28,655 nucleotides of DNA from Microcystis aeruginosa W13-11 (GTDB lineage Bacteria; Cyanobacteriota; Cyanobacteriia; Cyanobacteriales; Microcystaceae): contig JAADBR010000039.1 in the NCBI GenBank assembly GCA_009995705.1, forward strand, positions 1 to 28,655. Direction: 5' to 3'. The translations under genes were made by a program, and so were the position numbers. Below the pieces are notes generated by a model. The model made no database searches and was not told the DNA's origin. It was given only the letters and a program-made list of their open reading frames with translations. Positions 22,663 to 28,655 of the stretch are shown here, in pieces. Positions within the stretch are counted from its first letter, which is position 1, and each line of letters begins with the position of its first letter.

Positions 22663-22760
22663 CTCCGTAACCTCCGTGCCTTTGTGGTTCCCCAAACTTT
22701 GTGACCTTTGTGCCTTTGTGGTTCCTCAAACTTTGTGACCTCCGTGGTTCAAAATCCCCC
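22663..22760 (-). repeat. Tandem array of about three 34-bp units, reverse
   Basis: Units start at 22663 (CTCCGTAACCTCCGTGCC), 22697 (CTTTGTGACCTTTGTGCC) and 22731 (shortened, CTTTGTGACCTCCGTGG). They have the same orientation as the array at 21812-21978, so the PIN pair is flanked by direct repeats. The remaining DNA up to 22819 shows no other feature. Confidence 0.92.
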
Positions 22761-22819
22761 TTCCTGTGGTTATCTCTCCCAAATTGAGGCATTATAAAAG
22801 TAACCCCTCATCAAATCCC

Positions 22820-25800
22820 ATGGCAATCAGCAATCGTGAACGAGTCGGACGCGCCCTAGATTTCCTCAGAGAGGGACTCTACCCCTTCATAGAACGAGAA
22901 ATGAAAGCAAGCTACGGCCAGAAGTGGGTCGCCGTGGCCTTAAGTTGCCTCCCTGAGAGCTACACGATCCGCAGGACAGGTGATGCCGTCCTCAAAGAAG
23001 ACGTTTCGGCCCTGCTAATTGTCCTCTGGGAGCAGTGGAATGAAGTTTTTAAGAAAACCCTAGGCAGAAGCGATCGCTCTCTGACCAGTGAACTAAGAGA
23101 TGTGCGCAACGCCTGGGCCCATAACGATGCTTTCAGCCTCGACGATGCTTACCGGGCTTTTGATAGCATCTCTCGCCTACTGACATCGGTTTCCGCCGAC
23201 ACCCAAGAGGTGGAGAAGCAGAAGCAAGAGATCCTCAGACTTCGCTTTGAAGAACAGGCCCGGCGAGAGACACGGCGCAAAGCGATCGCCCCGACGGAGG
23301 GACAACCGATGTCGGGATTGAAACCCTGGCGGGAAATCGCCACCCCCCACCCCGATGTGGCTTCCGGACGATTCCAACAGGCCGAATTTGCCGCCGACCT
23401 CTGGCAAGTCTATCTCGATGAAGGCTCTGACGAATACCGCGACCCGACGGAATTTTTCCGCCGCACCCACCTCACCGAAGGACTCAAACAACTTCTGACC
23501 AATGCCCTGCTGCGTCTGAGTGGTAATGGCGGCGAGCCGGTGATTGAACTGCAAACTAACTTCGGTGGCGGAAAAACCCACGCCATGCTGGCCCTCTACC
23601 ATCTCTGCAATGCTTTGGCGATCGAAGATCTTCCCGGTATGGAGTCGATCTTCCAAGCTCTGAACATTAAAAAACCCCCCGAAAATGTCAACATTGCTGT
23701 TCTGGTAGGCACTAAACTCCAGCCTAGTGGCATCCCTCCCTATAAACCGGAACACAACAAGCAAAATCGCCCTCAAATCAAGACCCTGTGGGGAGAAATA
23801 GCTTGGCAACTCGGCGGTGCTGAGGGCTACGCTCTGGTTCGCAACGCCGATGAAACTTCCACTAATCCCGGGGACGCACTCAAGGTATTGTTTAATCGTT
23901 TTTCACCCTGTTTGATCTTGATCGATGAATGGGTTGCCTATGCCAGGCAATTGCACGACCAGAACGATATTGCCGGCGGTAGTTTTGACACCCAGTTTAC
24001 TTTTGCCCAAACCCTGAGCGAGTCGGCAAAAAATGCCCAGCAGACCCTCTTGGCTGTGAGTATCCCCGCTTCGGAAACCGTTGACGAAAAAACCGGAGAA
24101 GTACGGACTACAGACGTTGAAACCGGAGGAGAACGGGGCAAAGAGGCCCTAGACCGCCTTAAAAATGCGATCGGGCGCGTCCAATCCCCCTGGCGACCCG
24201 CCAGTGCCGAGGAGAGTTTCGAGATCGTCCGCCGCCGCCTGTTCCAGACCATGACTGACTCGGAACTATATGTGGCAAGGGATGCGGTTATTAAAGCTTT
24301 CTCCGAGATGTATCGCACCCAGGCCCAGGAGTTTCCTAGCGAATGCCGGGAGGCTGACTACGGGCGCCGTCTGCGGGAAGCCTATCCCATTCACCCAGAA
24401 TTTTTTGATCGCCTCTACTCCGACTGGTCAACCCTCGATAAATTCCAGCGCACTAGAGGCGTGCTGCGCCTAATGGCGAAAGTTATCCATTCCCTTTGGG
24501 AGCGGGACGATAAGAGCCTCCTGATCATGCCCGCCCACGTCCCCATGGACGATGCCCAGGTACAATCAGAGTTAACCCGCTACTTAGATGATAATTGGGT
24601 TCCGATCATCGAAAAAGATGTGGATGGCCCCAATTCTCTGCCCCTCGACATCGATCGCCAAAATTCCAATCTGGGACGCTATTCAGCTTGCCGTCGGGTC
24701 ACGCGCACTATTTACCTTGGCTCGGCTCCCACGATTCGGGCCGCTAACCGAGGTCTGGAAGATAAGAGGATCAAACTGGGTTGTGTGCAGCCGGGGGAGA
24801 CTGTAGCCATCTTTGGGGATGCCCTCCGGCGACTGACGGATCGAGCCACCTATCTCTATATCGATGGCAACCGTTACTGGATTTCTAACCAGCCCAACGT
24901 TACCCGCACCGCCCAAGATCGGGCAAACCTGCTCTTTGAGGAGCGCTATAAAGTGATAGCAGAAATTGTCCGGCGCTTGAAGGCCGACCAGCAGCGGGGC
25001 GAGTTTGGAGCGATTCATATTGCCCCAGAATCTACTGCTGATATTCCCGATGATCCTAATCTCGGCCTGCGGCTCGTGGTTCTTAGTCCCGATCAATCCC
25101 ACGGCAAATCTGCTGAGGATAGCCCCGCTCGGCGTTTAGTGGCGGAAATTCTCAATCAGAGAGGGGGTAGCCCCCGCTATTACAAGAATACGCTGGTATT
25201 TGTTGCCGCTGATAAATCGAACTTGGAAAACTTAGAGAAGAACGTCGCTGGATATCTTGCCTGGGATTCGATTGTGGCGGATAAGGACGCGCTCAATCTC
25301 GATGTTTCTCAGAGCAAACAGGCCATCAGCAAGCGCGACCAAACCGACAAGGAGGTAAGCATGATCCTCAACCAAACCTATAGGTGGCTGCTGGTTCCAG
25401 ATCAAACCGACCCCCAGAAAGGCATCCACTGGACTGAAACCCCTCTTCAGGGGGATGATTCCCCTATCGATCGAGCCAGCCGCAAACTGCTTCATGAGGG
25501 GCAACTGATTAACGATTACTCTGGTGACAACCTGCGGAAGGAGTCCCTCGACAAATACCTGTGGCGTTCAACTAACCACATCGATCTGAAACGTCTGTGG
25601 GAGTACCTAGCGCAGTACCTTTACTTGCCCCGTCTCAAGAACCAGGATGTTCTACTTCAAACCGTGCGGAACGGAGTCCGTTCTACGCTTGTACAGGAGA
25701 ACTTCGCCTATGCAGAGGGCTGGGATGAGGCGAAGCAAAGATATACTGGTCTTGTCATCCTTCGGGATATCAACCCGAGTATCAGCAGTCGCAGCCTTCT

Positions 25801-26212
25801 GGTTAAGCCTGATGTAGCCATGGGGCAGCTAGAGGCCGAGAAACCAGCTAACCCCCCGACCACTGCCGAGACTGATTCCGTTATCTCTAGTAACCCCGAT
25901 AGGCCGCCATCTTTACCCGCTACTCTTGGATTAACTGCGAAAGAGTCCCCCGATGATCTGGTTGAGAAAAAGCCGGTTCTGCGGAGGTTTTACGGTATTG
26001 TCTCGATCGATCCCCTGCGGATCAATCGAGACGCTCCAGCGATCGCTAACGAGGTAATCCAGCATCTCACCCGACTCAGTGGGGCCAGGGTTAAGGTAAC
26101 ACTGGAGATCGAAGCCGAAATTCCCGATGGTGCGCCCGATGATGTGGTACGGACGGTGACGGAGAATTGTCGGACTTTGAAATTTAATAATCAGTCTTTT
26201 GAACCAGAGTGA
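22820..26212 (+). CDS. DUF499 ATPase with N-terminal Swt1-like HEPN domain
   Basis: Protein of 1130 residues (COG1483 type). ATG 22820 is chosen because MAISNRERVGRALDFLREGLYPFIEREM is the conserved family start. The first about 120 residues look like the Swt1-like HEPN domain, and RNAWAH (R96 to H101) fits the R-x4-H RNase motif. The ATPase follows: ELQTNFGGGKTHAML (Walker A, GGGKTH at 249-254) and CLILIDEWVAYARQL (Walker B, D369-E370). A long C-terminal region of unknown fold ends LKFNNQSFEPE. No repeat unit is inserted in it. DUF499 proteins occur beside DUF1156 methylases and helicases in predicted defence islands. Here it is the likely ATP-driven sensor or effector. An intrinsic terminator lies about 190 bp downstream. 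Confidence 0.9.
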   Translation: MAISNRERVGRALDFLREGLYPFIEREMKASYGQKWVAVALSCLPESYTIRRTGDAVLKEDVSALLIVLWEQWNEVFKKTLGRSDRSLTSELRDVRNAWAHNDAFSLDDAYRAFDSISRLLTSVSADTQEVEKQKQEILRLRFEEQARRETRRKAIAPTEGQPMSGLKPWREIATPHPDVASGRFQQAEFAADLWQVYLDEGSDEYRDPTEFFRRTHLTEGLKQLLTNALLRLSGNGGEPVIELQTNFGGGKTHAMLALYHLCNALAIEDLPGMESIFQALNIKKPPENVNIAVLVGTKLQPSGIPPYKPEHNKQNRPQIKTLWGEIAWQLGGAEGYALVRNADETSTNPGDALKVLFNRFSPCLILIDEWVAYARQLHDQNDIAGGSFDTQFTFAQTLSESAKNAQQTLLAVSIPASETVDEKTGEVRTTDVETGGERGKEALDRLKNAIGRVQSPWRPASAEESFEIVRRRLFQTMTDSELYVARDAVIKAFSEMYRTQAQEFPSECREADYGRRLREAYPIHPEFFDRLYSDWSTLDKFQRTRGVLRLMAKVIHSLWERDDKSLLIMPAHVPMDDAQVQSELTRYLDDNWVPIIEKDVDGPNSLPLDIDRQNSNLGRYSACRRVTRTIYLGSAPTIRAANRGLEDKRIKLGCVQPGETVAIFGDALRRLTDRATYLYIDGNRYWISNQPNVTRTAQDRANLLFEERYKVIAEIVRRLKADQQRGEFGAIHIAPESTADIPDDPNLGLRLVVLSPDQSHGKSAEDSPARRLVAEILNQRGGSPRYYKNTLVFVAADKSNLENLEKNVAGYLAWDSIVADKDALNLDVSQSKQAISKRDQTDKEVSMILNQTYRWLLVPDQTDPQKGIHWTETPLQGDDSPIDRASRKLLHEGQLINDYSGDNLRKESLDKYLWRSTNHIDLKRLWEYLAQYLYLPRLKNQDVLLQTVRNGVRSTLVQENFAYAEGWDEAKQRYTGLVILRDINPSISSRSLLVKPDVAMGQLEAEKPANPPTTAETDSVISSNPDRPPSLPATLGLTAKESPDDLVEKKPVLRRFYGIVSIDPLRINRDAPAIANEVIQHLTRLSGARVKVTLEIEAEIPDGAPDDVVRTVTENCRTLKFNNQSFEPE

Positions 26213-26300
26213 ATATCGGGAAATTTCCCTATCTGGATTCGGTCATGGCTCTCTTAATTCTTTGCGTGATCAGTTTAACTTACTATAGAAGCGATCAATC

Positions 26301-26330
26301 TTTCTGTCCTCTGTGTCTGGTGTGGTTCCT
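26301..26330 (-). repeat. Degenerate repeat unit, reverse
   Basis: Contains CTGTCCTCTGTGTCTGG then TGTGGTTCC, a diverged version of the same repeat family in reverse orientation. It lies about 90 bp after the DUF499 gene and marks the right limit of the repeat family in this window. Confidence 0.6.
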
Positions 26331-26399
26331 TCCACTCCCTCGCCAGCAGGACTGTATCTTAAAATACATTTTACCCACCAAACCTAAGAGAGCAATAAT

Positions 26400-26434
26400 A
26401 ATCCCCCTTTTATCTGAAAAAGAGGGATTTATTT
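26400..26434 (+). terminator. Intrinsic terminator after the defence locus
   Basis: AATCCC (26400-26405) pairs with GGGATT (26424-26429). After one mismatch, CTTTT pairs with AAAAG inside it, with a 6-nt loop, and TTATTTAG follows. It is placed to end the helicase-to-DUF499 transcription unit. Confidence 0.7.
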
Positions 26435-26515
26435 AGTCCAAATTGGTTAGATTGTGAGGAAAGTTTTCACCCTTCTCAGTCTAAAGACAAGAGATTTTGT
26501 CCTGATGTCTTGCCA

Positions 26516-27082
26516 CTACCAAAGTCCGCGGATAGGAGATACACTAGGCGCGGGAGCGGGTTGAGGAGCAACTTCCGTAAAGGTTCTGGTTTCCGGGGGT
26601 AAAGCGGGAAGTCCCCAAGCGGGTTCTTTTTGGTTAAGTTCTCTTAAAAGTTGCGAGCGAGTGCTACTGACGGCGATTTCCGATTTTAGTTTCAAGCGGG
26701 AAACCCAATAGGGACGAGCTTTACCCACATAAACTAATTTGCCATCTACCACTTGCAAAATCACGTCATCACCACCCATGGCATCCCCAACAATACGAGC
26801 GGTGGTTCCGTCAGCAAAGTCAGCACTGAAAATTTCTTTGCCATCCACTGTCACAGGTCTGATCAATTGGATGGACATAATACCACCCACGGTTCCCCGG
26901 ACGCGACCTAATACATAGTCGCCGGGGTTGAGTTGTGGCTCACCTCTGTAGGTGTTATGGCCGCGCAGTTGACTGATCAGGATTTCGTTATTTTGTGGTC
27001 CTGCTTGTGCGGGTACAGCACCAAGGGTGGTTAGGGCAACTAAACCGGCAAAACCAGCGACAAGGGAAATTTTGTTAAACAC
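26516..27082 (-). CDS. Exported hypothetical protein
   Basis: Protein of 188 residues read from GTG 27082, chosen because TTGAGG lies 5-9 bp before it; a TTG start at 27097 is also possible. The signal peptide is FNKISLVAGFAGLVALTTLGAVPAQA, cleaved before GPQNNEI. The mature part has beta-rich segments (NPGDYVLGRVRGTVGGIMSIQLIRPVTVDGKEIFSADFADGTTARIVGDAMGGDDVILQVVDGKLVYVGKARPYW) and a Pro-rich end (VAPQPAPAPSVSPI). I do not recognise a named family. It looks like a conserved cyanobacterial periplasmic or surface protein. It is monocistronic and convergent with the defence locus. Confidence 0.75.
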   Translation of the reverse strand: MFNKISLVAGFAGLVALTTLGAVPAQAGPQNNEILISQLRGHNTYRGEPQLNPGDYVLGRVRGTVGGIMSIQLIRPVTVDGKEIFSADFADGTTARIVGDAMGGDDVILQVVDGKLVYVGKARPYWVSRLKLKSEIAVSSTRSQLLRELNQKEPAWGLPALPPETRTFTEVAPQPAPAPSVSPIRGLW

Positions 27083-27097
27083 AATTACCTCAAGCAA

Positions 27098-27417
27098 AAA
27101 GTTAGTAAAACGACTATAGACGTTTTAGATTATAACCTAGTTCCTGATTTTGTCTATATTGCGAAATATTAGTTTAATAATTTCTCGATCAAGCGGTTGG
27201 AGGTTTCAGTTATCAGTTATCAGATTGCAGTTTTAAGTAGACAGTGTTGGGTGAAAACTTCGGTGTCTTCTGGACATCAGGTGAAAAATGTTCACCATGT
27301 TACATAATGGGCGCAAGCAGTTCGATAAACTCACTGACCACCTTGCGCCCCTACAGCCGGCACGATATTAATGGTAGGGACATAAGACTTATACCGTTCT
27401 ATTAAACCTACTCAAAT
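27098..27417. other. Gene-free region with short repeats
   Basis: No gene is supported in this 320-bp interval. It holds the promoter side of the exported protein gene, a short tandem TCAGTTATCAGTTATCAG (27206-27223), and the GGGCGCAAG inverted repeat (27309-27350). Its right part borders the 3' end of the tnpB pseudogene. It could therefore include the right end of the IS607 element and the guide-RNA scaffold that TnpB systems encode there, but no boundary can be placed. Confidence 0.5.
27309..27350. repeat. 9-bp inverted repeat, GGGCGCAAG/CTTGCGCCC
   Basis: GGGCGCAAG (27309-27317) and CTTGCGCCC (27342-27350) are perfect inverses with a 24-nt spacer, about 70 bp downstream of the tnpB remnant. 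The arms resemble a palindromic repeat seen widely in cyanobacteria. A role as an element end or RNA hairpin is possible. Confidence 0.6.
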
Positions 27418-28555
27418 CTACTCATGAGCAAATTTGACGTTAACTTCCTGCTTCACTGTAGTAGTGTCGGCACTATCTACTCTACAAGCTGACACGGTGG
27501 AATTCACCGTCAAAGAAGCTAGATTTAGACTAGCGTTCAAGTCTCGACCGCAAACTACATGGCATTGTTCACACTCAAAAACTCTTTCAGTTAAAGATAG
27601 AGACTCTTTTTTGTACCCACAATTGAAACAGGTTTTACTACTAGGAAACCACCTATCGGCTATGATTAATTCCGAACCATACAACTGAGTTTTATGATCA
27701 ACTCGTAAAAACCCATATCCTGAACGGCTTTAGCTAATTTGTGATCAGCCATCATCCCAGACACATTTAAATCCTCAATTACTATCTTGCCGTGGTTATT
27801 GGCTAAATAAGTGGTGAGTTTATGTCACGTATCTTTACGGATATTAGCTATTTTAAAATGAAGTTTAGCTATTTGCCGTTGGGCTTTGTTCCAATTATTT
27901 GAACCTTTTACCTTATGTCGGTTCAAGTATTGAAGTCTGGCTAATTGTTTTTCGTATTCACGATAACTTTTAAAGCCTTCAAACGTCTCACCTGTCGATA
28001 AAGTAGCTAAAGATTTAATTCCCAGATCACAACCAACTACATCATGAGTTTTATTGGTTGTTTGCTGTTCAACTTCCATCTTAAAACTAATAAACCACCT
28101 ATTAGCTTTTTTACTAATAGTGACAGATTTTGGCTGGTATCCATCCGGTAGCCGCTCGTAGGTTTTTAACCAACCAATCACAGGAACTTTTATCTTTAGA
28201 TGGGCCACTTTAATGCTGCCATCTAAAGTGAAACTATCCTGTTTACCTTTCTTCTTGAAATTTGGTGGTTTAGCTATCTTCTTGAAGCATCTTTTCCAAG
28301 CATCGGACAAAGCTCTTAACACCCATTGGGGAGCGTATTTAGACACTTGATAATACCAATCATGCTCTGATTTTACCAATGCTACCAACCATTTAGGTCG
28401 GTCGATAGCCGTAGGAAACTTGATTTTTTCATCGGGGTTAGCTTGGTTAAAGCCAAACCCCAATTTCAAGCATGACGTGCGGTTCCTGCGTGTTGGGCTA
28501 ATAATGAGCGTTGTTGATTATTTAGTTTTAACTCAGTCTTTAATCCTAGTAGCAA
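27418..28555 (-). pseudogene. tnpB: IS607-family TnpB (RNA-guided nuclease), multiply broken
   Basis: TnpB is the RNA-guided DNA endonuclease ancestor of Cas12, with a RuvC fold. The coding strand starts at TTG 28555 (MLLGLKTELKLNNQQRSLLAQHAGTARHA). It hits TGA at 28466-28468, where the family has Trp (HAWNWG). It shifts frame with loss of a few codons before NPDEKIKFPTAID. It runs through FKKKGKQDSFTLDG and the RuvC Asp strand VVGCDLGIKSLATLSTGETF, then hits a second TGA at 27825-27827 (RKDT-stop-HKLT, Trp expected). It continues open through KIVIEDLNVSGMMADHK (catalytic Glu). It shifts frame again near 27685-27700 and ends with the zinc finger CFNCGYKKESLSLTERVFECEQC and RDLNAS. All three RuvC acidic residues are still legible, but no functional protein can be made. 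Confidence 0.9.
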
Positions 28556-28655
28556 CGTCTCTTAACTCCTCTACGATTTTTCTATTTTTATCGCTTCTAG
28601 AGCCATACAATCTAGCGGAAAATATCGTAATAATCTCTAAGACATCTTGCGCTAA
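28533..28655 (-). CDS. tnpA: C-terminal end of IS607-family serine recombinase TnpA (partial)
   Basis: The last 40 residues of a minus-strand frame enter from the right edge of the window: LAQDVLEIITIFSARLYGSR, then SDKNRKIVEELRD and VATRIKD-stop. The phrase IITxFSARLYGSRSxKN is the typical end of the IS607 TnpA resolvase. Its 3' end overlaps the tnpB start by about 23 bp, the normal IS607 arrangement. The visible part has no defect. The start, the catalytic Ser and the left end of the element lie outside the window. Confidence 0.85.
   Translation of the reverse strand, partial: LAQDVLEIITIFSARLYGSRSDKNRKIVEELRDVATRIKD

Noticed and set aside
21812..22760. The 34-bp tandem units as a CRISPR array
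   Set aside because: Units abut each other with no unique spacers, they occur inside genes in both orientations, and no cas gene is present.
14809..26212. Complete DISARM system
   Set aside because: The SNF2 protein is DrmD-like, but no DrmA, DrmB, DrmC (PLD) or DrmE is present in the locus, and the methylase is of the DUF1156 type.
26209..26436. Plus-strand frame after the DUF499 gene
   Set aside because: It covers a degenerate repeat and the terminator; the residues show no family pattern.
27825..28469. Use of TGA as a Trp codon (recoding) in tnpB
   Set aside because: The gene is also broken by two frameshift deletions, and TGA clearly ends ordinary genes in this window such as mntA and the DUF499 gene.

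Overview
The window looks like chromosomal DNA of a unicellular cyanobacterium, most likely Microcystis aeruginosa or a close relative. The evidence is a psaF-psaJ photosystem I pair, a SipA-type small regulator, the cyanobacterial DUF2605/DUF2973 pair, a PEP-CTERM protein, many HIP1 octamers GCGATCGC (for example at 3388, 4046, 4253, 6662 and 18463), and a very high load of toxin-antitoxin (TA) modules and decayed insertion sequences. The genus is an inference; the phylum is well supported.

Layout. (1) 1-3300 is an accessory patch: two paralogous antitoxin-like genes, a Uma2-family gene, a frameshifted DUF4926 remnant, a PIN toxin whose ParD-like antitoxin carries a premature stop, and a truncated IS630-family transposase. 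(2) 3554-7687 is core: cobA (siroheme/cobalamin), a YjbQ-family protein, psaF-psaJ with a strong terminator, an ATP-grasp PGM1-type ligase, and sipA on the other strand. (3) 8096-11416 has a PEP-CTERM gene followed by three TA pairs (RHH/PIN, DUF2281-like/MazF, MntA/HepT). Two extra decayed copies of the PEP-CTERM gene's 3' end lie between the TA pairs. (4) 11419-14802 is core again: an amino-acid-type periplasmic binding protein, a possible small minus-strand RNA unit, tenA, DUF2605, DUF2973 and a YqiA-type hydrolase. (5) 14809-26212 is an 11.4-kb defence-type locus, all on the plus strand: SNF2 helicase with C-terminal DUF3883 nuclease-like domain, GxxExxY protein, DUF1156 adenine-specific DNA methyltransferase, a PIN TA pair, and a DUF499 ATPase with an N-terminal Swt1-like HEPN domain. 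(6) 26516-28655 has an exported hypothetical protein and a decayed IS607-family element (TnpA end plus a TnpB pseudogene) that runs off the right edge.

The most unusual feature is a family of about 34-bp repeats built on CCACAAAGGCACAAAGGAC that saturates the defence locus. Copies stand in tandem between genes, in both orientations. They have also entered the coding sequences in frame: one inside the helicase, two inside the methyltransferase, and one forming the helicase C-terminus. They supply the stop codons of the helicase and the methyltransferase. Inverted copies flank the GxxExxY gene and direct copies flank the PIN TA pair.

By domain logic the defence locus could mark self DNA (DUF1156), translocate on and cut unmarked DNA (SNF2-DUF3883), and sense or execute through the DUF499 ATPase-HEPN protein. 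The embedded TA pair could act as an addiction or guard module. The association of DUF1156, DUF499 and a large helicase is a known but poorly characterised anti-phage-associated gene set. The repeat invasion and the embedded TA pair are what look new here. No database search was possible; family names come from recognising motifs and sequence style.
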